A DNA stretch of 64,000 nt, taken from Cyanodermella asteris (lineage: Eukaryota > Ascomycota > Lecanoromycetes > Ostropales > Stictidaceae). Within the stretch, counting starts at the first letter, position 1, and each line of letters begins with the position of its first letter. Made by a program: the position numbers and the translations under genes. Under the pieces are notes generated by a model. It was not told where the DNA came from and searched no databases. It saw only the letters and a list, made by a program, of their open reading frames with translations. Positions 54,581 to 64,000 of this stretch are shown here, in pieces. The stretch spans positions 1,006,385-1,070,384 of the forward strand of contig UYJD01000007.1 in NCBI GenBank assembly GCA_900618795.1. Reading direction: 5' to 3'.

Positions 54581-56518
54581 TCATCCCCAGCTGTACATCC
54601 TCACGTCACAGTCATCGCTACCTGTGAACATCACTGAATCCCCCAGACCTATACACGTAACGGAGTCGGCATGTCCGGTCATGGTTCGCTCACAGCGACC
54701 GGTTTTGGGGTCCCAGACCTTGACCGTCCTGTCTTGAGCGCCAGTCACGATCCTAAGTGTGTCACAGGCGAGAGCCCAGACGCCCTCGACATGGCCAAAG
54801 AAGGTCTTGATCGGACGTCCACTACGCACATCCCAGAGACGCGCGGTGCCATCGAGTGATCCAGTCAACATATAGTGTGGAGGAGCTGCACGCGTACCTG
54901 GCTGGTCAAACCACGCGGATGACTCCGCAGTCTGGGAATGGCTGTGAGCACCGGAGTCAGTGGCATCTCCTTCCGATCTATAGCCTTCCGAATGCTCGTC
55001 ATCGCAGGGTTCTTCGTCAAACTCATATTCTCGGGGTAGAGGTAAGACCTGCTGCACCTGACCGGCGTGTCCGCGAAACACCTGGATTGTTTCTCGGCTA
55101 TCAAGATCCCAGAGCCTGACGGTGTTGTCATCGGAGGCCGAAAACAGGGTACGGGAAGCTTCGTCGATCCGAACGCAGTTGACCCAGTCCGTGTGCCCGT
55201 TGAGGACGAAAGAGTCCTTTGATTTGAAGTTCGTGATTCGAATAGTATTGTCTTGGGAGCCTGACGCAAAAATCTTGCCGACGAAGTGGAGGGACAAAAC
55301 GCCTTTGGTATGGAGGTTGAGGGTTCTGATGAGTTTACCTTCGTTGTAGTTCCAGATCTTGATACTGTTGTCTAGGCTTCCCGATATGAGGATATTCTCG
55401 TGTAGATGTAGAGCGCGAACGCCTTGCGTGTGGCCTTTTAACGTGCGCAGGACCTCGCCGGTCTGAACATCCCAGATCTTGATGGTCGAGTCATAGGACC
55501 CAGTTGCAAGTACCGTGTCGTTAAATTGCAGAGCCATGACACCATCAGTGTGGCCACGTAGAATCTTGGTCGTAAAACGACCGTGCTTCCAATTGCAGCC
55601 CACGCGGAATCGGTCCCTGTAAACGTCTTTCCAGGGTCGAGTTTGCGAGGACGAAGGTGCTGTTCGTTCGGGGAGAGGCACGGGTGTATCCTGAGCAGAT
55701 TGGACAGCGCATTCGGTCTGAACGATTGGCTGCGCCATGCTGGCGGCTCGGCGTTCAATGTGCTTCTTGCTTTCTAGTAACCGTCGCTTATCGAGCAGTG
55801 GAAGGCCCCAACCACATCTGCTGCATTTTCTGTCAATATGTTGCTCGCACATCTTGTGCCATACGACATCGTCGTCTGCTAGTGTTCTCCATTTCTTGCT
55901 GACCTGCGCAGCTTTCGTCAAGCTTGTAGTGTCAAGATAACATAGCACCTTGACAGCTAGTTCGGCCGGTAAAGCCGTCATGAAGTCAATCTTGATAAGC
56001 TCTCGTGTTCTGGTAGCAAGATAGGACAGCTGCGGAAAGCAGCATTGCGTGAGTATGCCTTGCAGCATCATATTACGCTGCTTTGCTGGCGCGGCTGAGA
56101 AGAGCGCCCAAACGTGTGCAATTCCTTGCTGGTCTTCTGTTGAGAGGGATTCTATGTCTTTCTGCAGCTGGTCCATAGATGGTTCATCGGCCTGGCGGCG
56201 GCATTTGAGATCTAGACGGTGTCGATAGCAATATTTACCGTCAGAGGCTGCTTCAGATGGAGGCATGACGACGGATCCATCGTACGAGTGGCCAACGGGG
56301 GCATGCATTGCAGTCGGAAGATGTTTCGCCAGGAACGGAGAGATGGCTTGGTTGGTGAGCGTTGTCGGAGAAGGCGGGCCCGTGGAGACAGGAGTGTGCT
56401 TGATAGACCGAGATGAGATGCTGTCGCATCGCGACTTACTGCTGCCGGGGCGGCCAGAAAGCACAGCTGGTTTATGCTCGTCGACGGAGAGTCTCCTCCT
56501 CTTCAATGGTGGTTGCAT
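54581..56518 (-). CDS. sconB: F-box/WD40 sulfur regulator SconB (Met30)
   Basis: Substrate receptor of an SCF ubiquitin ligase; SconB/Met30 represses sulfur assimilation by targeting the bZIP activator (Cys3/MetR/Met4). Single exon, 645 residues. The diagnostic block [20 protein letters not shown] starts at about 96 and leads into a dimerisation segment ([18 protein letters not shown]). The F-box is at 178-225 ([15 protein letters not shown]). Seven WD repeats fill about 315-645, with [50 protein letters not shown] and [10 protein letters not shown]; an acidic Ser-rich insert lies between the fifth and sixth. The C-terminus CDVRMYSWG is typical. It diverges from atg17. Confidence 0.96.
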   Translation of the reverse strand: MQPPLKRRRLSVDEHKPAVLSGRPGSSKSRCDSISSRSIKHTPVSTGPPSPTTLTNQAISPFLAKHLPTAMHAPVGHSYDGSVVMPPSEAASDGKYCYRHRLDLKCRRQADEPSMDQLQKDIESLSTEDQQGIAHVWALFSAAPAKQRNMMLQGILTQCCFPQLSYLATRTRELIKIDFMTALPAELAVKVLCYLDTTSLTKAAQVSKKWRTLADDDVVWHKMCEQHIDRKCSRCGWGLPLLDKRRLLESKKHIERRAASMAQPIVQTECAVQSAQDTPVPLPERTAPSSSQTRPWKDVYRDRFRVGCNWKHGRFTTKILRGHTDGVMALQFNDTVLATGSYDSTIKIWDVQTGEVLRTLKGHTQGVRALHLHENILISGSLDNSIKIWNYNEGKLIRTLNLHTKGVLSLHFVGKIFASGSQDNTIRITNFKSKDSFVLNGHTDWVNCVRIDEASRTLFSASDDNTVRLWDLDSRETIQVFRGHAGQVQQVLPLPREYEFDEEPCDDEHSEGYRSEGDATDSGAHSHSQTAESSAWFDQPGTRAAPPHYMLTGSLDGTARLWDVRSGRPIKTFFGHVEGVWALACDTLRIVTGAQDRTVKVWDPKTGRCERTMTGHADSVTCIGLGDSVMFTGSDDCDVRMYSWG

Positions 56519-57169
56519 GACTGCGGATCTCGAGGCGGAGGCCAGCCGGGGCGGGTGGGGATCTTGCGGCTCGGGAGATCAGACAAGGTGCCTAGGAAGC
56601 GCTGGGACTTCGGAACGGCGACAGGGTGAAAAGGTTCGTGATTGTAGAGGAAAAGCCATCAGAAGAGGCAAGGAAGATGGAAGGTAATAGACAAAGGCAC
56701 CTTGCAACGACGATGGACCTGGGCCCCAGCTCGAGAAAGCACGACAGATTGCGTGCTCCTTGTGCTGATTGATGCGTGCAAAGCCACTCGAACAGCGGCG
56801 CCACTCCACAAAGTCCACCGACGTACCACGTGACCAGGCTTTGCCGTGGCGCAGCGTGGATGACTAAGACGCACGCTCGAGAGCCGCAAGATGCCATCCA
56901 CGGTTCCTCCCATCCTTAGCAGCACGGGACTGTAGACCCCGTCGCGGCGCTTGTCAAGCCTCGCGTCTTCTATGCTCACGGAGCTGGCTTTCAGCATGCC
57001 TGCAGACCGTTTCTCTCTCCTTGGCCGAATCGTGCGGTATGACCAGCTAGCATAGTGCACACTCCCTTGCAGAACGCGCTCCAAGCCCGTGCCACCGAAC
57101 GTGCTCACCATTTCATTGTCGTCTCCTGATTCTGCGCTTATCGCTAGTCCGGGCCAACCACCAGATACC
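56519..57169. promoter_or_regulatory. Divergent promoter sconB / atg17
   Basis: 651 bases between divergent starts. A CACGTG E-box sits at 56827-56832, roughly midway; in yeast such sites bind Cbf1 near sulfur genes. Relation to sconB control is only a guess. Confidence 0.35.
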
Positions 57170-58609
57170 ATGGCAAGCTCTCCCGGAGACGAACGTGTGC
57201 ATGAACCCCCCTCTCTAGGCGGCTTGGTCAACTACCTGCTCGCTGCCAAAAAGTCCTTGAATTGTGCAGAGCAGCTGGCTCGTGCCAATGACATCGTGAC
57301 CAACACAAGACAAGCTCTCGTCCATCAGACGGCTCTTCAAGCTCGAACGCACTTTCTGCTCTCAGGTTGCACAGCGCAGCTGGGCGTTCTTAGGCAGCTC
57401 CACGCACAGCTGGAAAGTATCTCACAGGACACCACCATTGAATTTAATCAGCTCGTCAAAGACGCCAACAGCGCAGAGACGAGACTCAACGACATCCTCA
57501 ATGGTCTGCGCAGCACAAGAGTCGACCCGAACCTGAGACCTGAGGATGAAGAGCCCAAGAACCTGCTGGACTTTGTCGAGGTCAGCGGAGTTCAGGGTCT
57601 GCTAGATGAAGTTTGGACATTCATTGAGGACCTGCAAACATCGCGAGATCAATTCTCGGACGACGTCGCCAAAGTCAAGCAGGAGATAACGGCCACGAAG
57701 GCCTCGATATCTGCATGTGAGCAGCTTGAGGCCGCCCAGCATACTGACCTACTCCCGCCTTTGCTCCACAATTTGGAATCCTCTGCCCATGACATGGCTC
57801 AAAACTTCGAATCACTGGTGAAGCACTATGATCTTTGCCTGAACGCATTGCGGCACATCGAGGGAGCCGGCGCCGCCCTCTATCAGGCGTCCAATACAGG
57901 CCTCTCGGCAGATCAAAACGCCGCCCTGGCCCATGAAATCGAAACCACGAAGGAGACGATAACCGCCGAGGACCATGCTCATATGCTGACCCTATTGACA
58001 GAGGATGCTCGACAGGTTGAGGAAGTCGTCGATGACATTCGCGAGTCATTGACCGACATGGAATCTTCCTTTTCTACTGTTACATCACATACCAATCAAA
58101 TTAAGGAAATTCATCGCGAGGCCATCTCGACTTTCTCCTTGCTGCAATCTACAGGTCATCGCTTGACGCGCTACACGACCCAAGCACATGTATATGTCCT
58201 TCATACAGACGACCAAAGGACCAGGATTGCGGACAAGCAGACTCAACTTAGCGAATTGACTCGCTTCTATGCCGGGTTTTTGACCGCTTACGACAGTTTG
58301 ATCATCGAAGTTGGCCGTCGGCGAGACATGGCACGGCGCATGAAGCGACTTCGGGACGAAGCCACGGCGAAGCTGGACAAGCTCTATCAGGAGGACGTTG
58401 AGGAGCGGGAACTCTTCCGAGCTAGCCAAGGAGAGTTTTTGCCCATGGACATCTGGCCCGGCTTGATGGCGCCGGCGCCGCGCCATGAGATTGCCCTTGC
58501 AGAAGGAGACGTGAGCTTGCCGGATATTTCTGCGAGTGTAGTGCAGAAATCCATTCGTCGGGTCAGTGCGAGACCTGCTTTGGGAAAGCAGAAGCTTGAT
58601 AATCAATGA
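57170..58609 (+). CDS. atg17: Autophagy scaffold Atg17
   Basis: Scaffold of the Atg1 kinase complex (with Atg29, Atg31 and Atg13) at the phagophore assembly site. Single exon, 479 residues. I chose the ATG at 57170 (ACCATGG context) because the family begins shortly before the conserved LVNYLLAAKKSLNCAEQLARAND; the upstream open extension has no ATG. The protein is almost entirely helical and coiled, with LNDILNGLRSTRVDPNL and FLPMDIWPGLM as recognisable Atg17 blocks near the middle and end. No membrane segment is seen. It converges with rnr1, with 220 bases between stops. Confidence 0.95.
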   Translation: MASSPGDERVHEPPSLGGLVNYLLAAKKSLNCAEQLARANDIVTNTRQALVHQTALQARTHFLLSGCTAQLGVLRQLHAQLESISQDTTIEFNQLVKDANSAETRLNDILNGLRSTRVDPNLRPEDEEPKNLLDFVEVSGVQGLLDEVWTFIEDLQTSRDQFSDDVAKVKQEITATKASISACEQLEAAQHTDLLPPLLHNLESSAHDMAQNFESLVKHYDLCLNALRHIEGAGAALYQASNTGLSADQNAALAHEIETTKETITAEDHAHMLTLLTEDARQVEEVVDDIRESLTDMESSFSTVTSHTNQIKEIHREAISTFSLLQSTGHRLTRYTTQAHVYVLHTDDQRTRIADKQTQLSELTRFYAGFLTAYDSLIIEVGRRRDMARRMKRLRDEATAKLDKLYQEDVEERELFRASQGEFLPMDIWPGLMAPAPRHEIALAEGDVSLPDISASVVQKSIRRVSARPALGKQKLDNQ

Positions 58610-58829
58610 GGCCCAATGCTTCGAATGCACCCTAAATCGTACAAACATAATACAAACAACGCCGCGAAAACCCGTTGTGGGTGACTTTGGTCCCAATTCG
58701 CTCACTGAATCTTGCATATTCGTGTCCATGCCGTGCACGTGCGCACGGCCATCAGCATAACGATCACATCCCTCGTACCTCCGTGTCACAATACCTAACC
58801 ATTAGAGCCGACCGGCAACTTCTGCAACC

Positions 58830-61698
58830 CTAGCCACTGCACATTACGCACGATTCGGGATTCTCAATGCTGCCTGCTGGTCATTAGTTTTCGCATCATC
58901 AACATCGAATCATCTTGACTTACAAGCAAGGACCTTTGAGTTGTAGATATCCTGTTCCCGCTCCTCGCTTTCGCTGTCCCTATCCTCATCTTGTGATTTG
59001 GTCTTGTCAAGACTTTCCTGCTCACCTACCGACCGTGCGTCGGTTGCGAGTGTCTTGGGACTGTCAGCCTCGTCCTCTTTGGAGGAGGTCGAGAATGTCC
59101 TGTTTTCTGTATTGGTGGGCGGAGTTGCTTGAGGTGTCGGATAGCCGTTGCTCACGCCAGTACCGTTCGCTCCCAAGGGGTTCTGCTTCTGTTGGTACAT
59201 CGGACGAGGCACGGCGCTGTACTGGACGGAGCCGGAGGCGGCGCCACGCTTCTTGCCGCCACTGCGCTCTCTGGCGATGTTCGTGTCTTCGACCTTGAGC
59301 GCCTCTTGGTCCACTGTGAATTGGATCGGGGCTGATGCAGCCATGGTGCGAAGATAATACATGCCAGTCTTCAGGCCGAGCTTCCAGCCGGCGAAGTGCA
59401 TAGAAGTTATCTTACCCATTGTTGGTTCACGTATGTGGATGTTCAGAGACTGAGATTGGTCGATAAATGCACCCCGATCAGCGGCCATCTGCACGATCGT
59501 ACGCTGGCTGATCTCCCAGACCGTTTTGTACAAAGCCTTGATATCGTCCGGGATGTTCGGAATGCGCTGGATTGAGCCGCCGTCGGCGATGATCCTGTTC
59601 TTCATGTTATCAGACCACAGGCCCATGTCGACCAAGTCCTTGAGCAGCCAGGGGTTGACAACTTGGAATTCGCCAGCAAGAACCCTGCGCGAGTAGATAT
59701 TGGATGTATAAGGCTCGAAACATTCGTTGTTGCCCAAGATTTGGCTAGTCGAGGCAGTGGGCATCGGGGCAACTAGCAGGGAATTTCGCACACCGTGCTT
59801 GGCGATGTCCAACTTCAGCGCATCCCAGTCCCAGAGATCCGTGGGAGTGACATTCCACATGTCATACTGCAGGATGCCTTCAGACACGGGAGAGCCCTTG
59901 TATGTTTCGTACGGACCAAGCTCTCGGGCAAGCTCGCACGAGGCGGTCAGAGCAGCGTGGTAAATGGTCTCAAAGATCTGAATGTTGAGCTGTTTGGCTT
60001 CGGGAGAATCAAACGGCAGGCGGAGAGCAAGAAAGGCATCTGCGAGGCCTTGAACGCCAAGACCAATTGGTCTATGTCTGAAATTGCTCTTGCTTGCCTC
60101 TGGGACCGGATAGTGGTTCTCATTGATGATCTTGTTCAAGTTGCGCGTAACGACCTGCGTGACTTCGTGGAGTTTACCAAAGTCATACTCTCCTCTAGCG
60201 GCGTCGACAAAGGTCGGAAGAGCCAGGGAAGCAAGGTTGCAGACGGCGACCTCATCGGGAGCAGTGTACTCAATGATCTCTGTACACAGGTTCGAGCTGC
60301 GGATAGTGCCCAGGTTCTTCTGGTTGCTCTTGCGGTTGCAAGCGTCTTTGTAGAGCATGAATGGATTACCGGTCTCCGTCTGCGCCTCGAGGATGGCATA
60401 CCAGAGCTTCTGCGCTTTGAGCGTGCGACGACCACGACCTTCCTTCTCATACTTCTCGAACAAGGCTTCAAACTCGTCGCCGTAGATGTCTGCCAGGCCT
60501 GGCGCCTCATTAGGATCAAACAAGGTCCAATCCTGATTTTTTTCGACTCGTTTCATGAACAAGTCGGGGATCCACAGAGCGTAGAAGAGGTCACGGGCTC
60601 GGACTTCCTCTTTGCCGTGATTTTTGCGTAGATCGAGAAACTCGAAGACATCCGAGTGCCACGGCTCAAGGTAGATAGCAAATGCGCCGGGGCGCTTGTT
60701 GCCACCCTGGTCCACATATCTTGCCGTGTTGTTGAAAACGCGCAAAAGCGGTACAATACCGTTGGAGGTACCGTTGGTGCCACTTATGTACGAACCTGTT
60801 GAGCGTATGCGATGAATGTTCAAACCAATACCGCCAGCAGTCTTGGAGATCATAGCACAAGTCTTGAGTGTATCGTAGATACCCTCGATACTGTCATCCT
60901 TCATGTCAATGAGGAAGCACGAAGCCAATTGGGCTTGTGGAGTAGCAGCGTTGAACAATGTCGGGGACGCGTGTGTGAAGTATTTTTGCGACATGAGGTT
61001 GTATGTCTTGAGGGCTCCCTCGATGTCTTCTCCGTGTATGCCAACCGCGACACGCATGATCATGTGCTGTGGTCGCTCAGCGACCTTTCCGTTGATGCGG
61101 AGGAGGTATGAGCGTTCCAATGTCTTGAATCCAAAATACTGATAGTTGAAGTCGCGGTCGTAGACGATGGCTGAGTTCAACTCCTCGCTATACTTCATAA
61201 TGATCTCGTAGTGCTTTTTCGAGATCATCGGTGCATCCTTGCCGTTCTTGGGATTGACATAGTGGTAAAGGTCTGAGACGACAGATGAGAACTGTTTCTT
61301 GGTCTGCTTGTGGAGGTTGGATACGGCGATGCGTGCCGCGAGAATGGCGTAGTCTGGATGTGTAACAGTCATGTATGCTGCTGTCTCAGCCGCCTACGAG
61401 CAGGGTCAGTTTGACCATCTTCCCCGAGTGTTGACCTCAAAACTCACCAGATTGTCCAGCTCAATGGTGGTGACACCCTGGTAAACGCCAGATATGACTT
61501 TCTGCGTGATAGTGACGGGGTCGACATGGTCGGCGTCGAGGCCGTAGCATAGCCTGGACACGCGAGCTGTGATCTTGTCGAACTGCACACGCTCCTTGCG
61601 TCCGTCTAGCAAAGCTGTCAGCGGCAGCCGGCGGGGTGAGGGTGGCGGCAAGTGCCTGGATTTACAAAAAAAAACTTACCGCGCTTGTAGACGAACAT
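58830..61698 (-). CDS. rnr1: Ribonucleotide reductase large subunit
   Basis: Class Ia enzyme that reduces all four NDPs to dNDPs in the cytosol. Four exons: 61698-61680, 61605-61448, 61393-58924 and 58873-58830, total 896 residues. Exons 1-2 encode [17 protein letters not shown] and the ATP-cone. Catalytic cysteines are C218 (ASCFLIDM), thiyl C429 (SNLCTEI) and C444 (AVCNLASL), matching the yeast pattern. The last exon supplies [11 protein letters not shown], the mobile redox CxxC tail; reading through its intron would end the protein at ACKSR. The region before the tail (about 760-880) is disordered, Ser/Thr/Glu-rich and longer than in most homologues. Introns are canonical except for a tandem CAG-GCAG acceptor; I used the first. 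Two ACGCGT sites lie upstream. Confidence 0.97.
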
Positions 61699-61852
61699 GA
61701 TGCCAATGTGTACAGGGACAAGGAAGCGAGAATGAAAGAGGGGCAATGGGTGTCAAGTTGGGTGGAGGTGCACTGGGAGGTGTTGAGAGGGCGCCGAGAA
61801 CTTTATAGGATTTCGGTAAGCATAACAGAGATGGTGGTGTCGCGTCCAATTC

Positions 61853-61858
61853 ACGCGT
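61853..61858. promoter_or_regulatory. MCB-type site (ACGCGT) upstream of rnr1
   Basis: Exact palindromic ACGCGT 155 bases before the rnr1 ATG. In yeasts the MBF factor (Mbp1/Swi6) binds this box to drive G1/S expression of RNR genes; use here is inferred. Confidence 0.6.
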
Positions 61859-61865
61859 TCCCTTC

Positions 61866-61871
61866 ACGCGT
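61866..61871. promoter_or_regulatory. Second MCB-type site upstream of rnr1
   Basis: A second exact ACGCGT, starting 13 bases after the first and in the same TTCACGCGT context reading. Paired MCB boxes are typical of G1/S promoters. Confidence 0.6.
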
Positions 61872-62762
61872 AGATGAGCTTGGACGCCGCCGGTGACGCA
61901 TTACTTAATTACCCATTCCGCAGGCATCGACGACCCGTTCTGTCTCTACCTCCATCACGTCTCGACTGACAATCCGAACTTGAACACTCCCCATCTGCTC
62001 GAGGTGGCCGCCGCGTCCGTGGGTACTTTTACCGTCGTGACCGGCTGCCGACCCGGCTTATACTCAGACGTCTGTTATGTCACGGCCTTGGCTGCCGTTC
62101 AGCGGCTCTTTGTCGTTCAACGTCACTTTGTGATCTTGCCCTGGCCCTTGCCAGCCCGGCTAGCAGTCGAACCAAGCAAGAATCTTCTGCCACCCCATTA
62201 CATGTCCCGCAACGATTGCGACGACTGTGGCCGTGCTACCATGTAATGTACTGAATGTCGTGAGCCATACGAGCAGTTACATGTCCGTGCGAGATAACGC
62301 ACGTGTGACATTCAAGCTTTGCCCCCTGAAGTGTTCCGAGGAAATGGGCGTCTGGAGAGACACAGCACGCTCGAAAGTTGGTTTGGCATTGTGAGCGTGC
62401 GGCTTGCCGCGAAACATCAATTTCGTCAATGGCATAGCACTAGCACATTACGTTACTCTCGCTTGACTAACAGGGCGAGTAGTTGATTTAACGCTCGCTT
62501 TGGAATCCATCAGAATTGGCCGTGCATGACATTTCCAAATGCACAATACCTATACTACAAAAGCTCGGATCCTTCCTGGTTGCCGCACAGGGGTCGCCGG
62601 ACGCTGTGAGAGCTCGAAAATAAAATCAAACACCCAAGTGACTCGCTAGGCCTATCATACACTAATTTCCACAAATCAAATCCGCCTCACCAAACACTCC
62701 TGAGCGCCTTCGCTGTAATCAGAGACCAAAACAAACAAAAATCTGGGCGATTGCACAACGGA

Positions 62763-64000
62763 TCAAATGGCCGTCAGAGCCTGCTTGGCTCTGTGTCTGG
62801 TCAGGTCCTCGGCCCTTGAAATCCACTGTGCTCTCCGTGTCACTGGATGGCTGAGTGTGTTGAGCAGGCTGTAGTCGAAATCGGGAAGCCTCAACTCCTG
62901 CGGAGGAGCAGACTTGAAGGACTGTGGTGTGGTCTTCTCCCGTCGAGCTTGCTTCTTCTCTACCGTCTCCAATGCCAATTTAGCCTGTGTCATTTCTTTG
63001 AGAATGCGTTTCAACTCTTGGTCATCGCTGGCAATTTGTGCTTTCAACAGTCCAAGTGTCGGCGCTGCCTTCTCGTTTTGCATCTCTGCCATCACCGGTA
63101 TTCTGTGTTTGTACTCCCATTGCATCGGGTCCACAAACCCTCGGCTAGGAACTGCCGGATCGAGGCAAGAGTCATGCCTCTTGTCTAGTAGCTGCCATAT
63201 GTCCAAGCTCTCGCCGGGGGCAATCTTATTCGGATGTGAAGGGGTGATGCAGTCCATATCCACCTCCTTTCTCAACACGTGATCGATGTCGATGGCACTA
63301 AAGAACGCGCAACTTTGTGGAAGCTCGTCAATGCCAACTTGCTGTGCAAACATCGCTCTGGTCCAAATGTTTGCAACCTGTAAAGCCATTGCTACTTTGT
63401 ACCGATCTTCGTTCTTGACGAGATAACGAATCTCATCATGTACTGTCAGTGCAAGTCGGGCATCTAGACTAAAGCGCGAGACCAAGTAATCCATGCTGAC
63501 AATGAGAAGATGCAGGTAATCCACGCCAGAAGATTGAATGGCCCAGTTGATGCGTGAAGTCATGAAGCTCCCTTTGTTGATGTATCTGCTCCTGAGGGCT
63601 TCAGTTATCCCGGCCCCGAGTGCAGGTGTACGTGGCTGCTCATGCTCTGCGAAGCTTTCCAGAGTATTGAAGACGAAAGACTCGGTACCGCCACGCCAGA
63701 ATGATCTTGGCGCGATGCTCTTTCTGAGGGTCTTGACGCCTTTGGTCTCCTGGTAGAGACGAGAAGATATCTCTTGCGCCTTGTCCTCTGTTAGGGATGG
63801 GTTGAACTGACGAAGAAGAGTCTGCGCAAACTTGAGTCCAGCGCCGTAAATTCGCCCATAATTGAAAACTTTTGCGTCGTTCCTAGAGATTCCCAGGATC
63901 TTCGCAGTCTTGGAATGGAGATCAGTGCCAGCAGCTTTGGTGCCCTCAAGTGTCATGAAGCCGATGGCGTTACCACCATGCAGCTGGAATTGCGCGTCGC
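62763..64000 (-). CDS. mip1: Mitochondrial DNA polymerase gamma, 3' part
   Basis: Replicative polymerase of mitochondrial DNA, family A. Only the C-terminal 412 residues lie in the window; the coding frame runs off the right edge without a start. The segment contains motif B (AGTDLHSKTAKILG, then AKVFNYGRIYGAG) and motif C (LTVHDEIRYLV), plus SSGVDYLHLL, all typical of Mip1. After LDIWQLLDKRHDS comes a fungal C-terminal extension of about 130 residues, rich in Lys, Glu and Pro, which in other ascomycetes also follows the polymerase domain. No intron is visible in this part. It lies upstream of rnr1 on the same strand. Confidence 0.96.
   Translation of the reverse strand, partial: DAQFQLHGGNAIGFMTLEGTKAAGTDLHSKTAKILGISRNDAKVFNYGRIYGAGLKFAQTLLRQFNPSLTEDKAQEISSRLYQETKGVKTLRKSIAPRSFWRGGTESFVFNTLESFAEHEQPRTPALGAGITEALRSRYINKGSFMTSRINWAIQSSGVDYLHLLIVSMDYLVSRFSLDARLALTVHDEIRYLVKNEDRYKVAMALQVANIWTRAMFAQQVGIDELPQSCAFFSAIDIDHVLRKEVDMDCITPSHPNKIAPGESLDIWQLLDKRHDSCLDPAVPSRGFVDPMQWEYKHRIPVMAEMQNEKAAPTLGLLKAQIASDDQELKRILKEMTQAKLALETVEKKQARREKTTPQSFKSAPPQELRLPDFDYSLLNTLSHPVTRRAQWISRAEDLTRHRAKQALTAI

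Larger units (their letters stand above)
61699..62762. other. Intergenic, rnr1 promoter / mip1 3' side
   Basis: 1.06 kb. The rnr1-proximal part carries the two ACGCGT sites listed separately. The distal part should hold the mip1 3' end and is moderately AT-rich. No gene is seen. Confidence 0.5.

Noticed and set aside
59795-60631. 278-codon plus-strand frame opposite rnr1
   Set aside because: It lies wholly inside the conserved rnr1 exon; open antisense frames are common in GC-balanced highly expressed genes. No domain seen.
1-64000. tRNA, rRNA or CRISPR features
   Set aside because: I looked for TTCGANNC-type B-boxes with acceptor stems, rRNA-like blocks and regularly spaced repeats and found none convincing; CRISPR is not expected in a fungal nucleus.

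Overview
The window looks like nuclear DNA of a filamentous ascomycete (Pezizomycotina). A Dothideomycete is my best guess but is not proven. Supporting evidence: intron-poor genes with 49-109 nt introns carrying GTRNGT donors and CTRAC-like branch points; Pezizomycotina-type proteins (Bud4, SconB, Atg17, a Cdc10-type septin, Pex8); and an abrupt switch from a gene-empty, TA-dinucleotide-rich block to ordinary gene-dense DNA. That switch is typical of genomes hit by repeat-induced point mutation (RIP).

Layout. Bases 1 to about 9050 are AT-rich and riddled with stops in all frames, with no supportable gene. A small GC-rich island with two hairpins and a decayed coding-like stretch lies near 6150-6680. 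From about 9.05 kb to the right edge there are 22 protein genes, nearly all housekeeping. In order: mir1 phosphate carrier (+), pex8 (-), a TMEM170-like membrane protein (+), a 2521-residue USP9X/Faf-like deubiquitinase (+), ski8 (-), mrpl32 (-), cdc10-type septin (+), guk1 (-), rud3 golgin (-), pus1 (-), tfa1 TFIIE-alpha (+), bud4 anillin-like protein (+), an FMN-domain-less FAD/NADPH reductase (-), mdl1 mitochondrial ABC exporter (-), cdc37 (+), clc1 clathrin light chain (-), an rtt103-like CID protein (+), an orphan P450 (-), sconB/met30 (-), atg17 (+), rnr1 ribonucleotide reductase large subunit (-), and the 3' part of mip1 mitochondrial DNA polymerase (-, cut by the window edge).

Genes were assembled by reading splice sites by eye. 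Every multi-exon model given closes in frame, and most junctions are backed by family-conserved residues across the splice. Several coding exons are tiny: ATG-only first exons for ski8 and bud4, a 12-nt last exon for the reductase (ETW-stop) and a 44-nt last exon for rnr1 that carries the redox CxxC tail.

Functional links visible here: septin/Bud4 (septation), Guk1/Rnr1/Mip1 (nucleotide supply and mtDNA replication), Tfa1/Rtt103 (Pol II transcription), Rud3/Clc1 (Golgi and vesicle traffic), Mir1/Mdl1/Mrpl32/Mip1 (mitochondria). They are interspersed rather than clustered. Two ACGCGT (MCB-type) sites lie upstream of rnr1. I found no tRNA, rRNA, CRISPR array, intact transposon or convincing metabolite cluster. 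The least explained parts are the island in the AT-rich block and the N-terminal CC-x3-CC segment of the FMN-less reductase.
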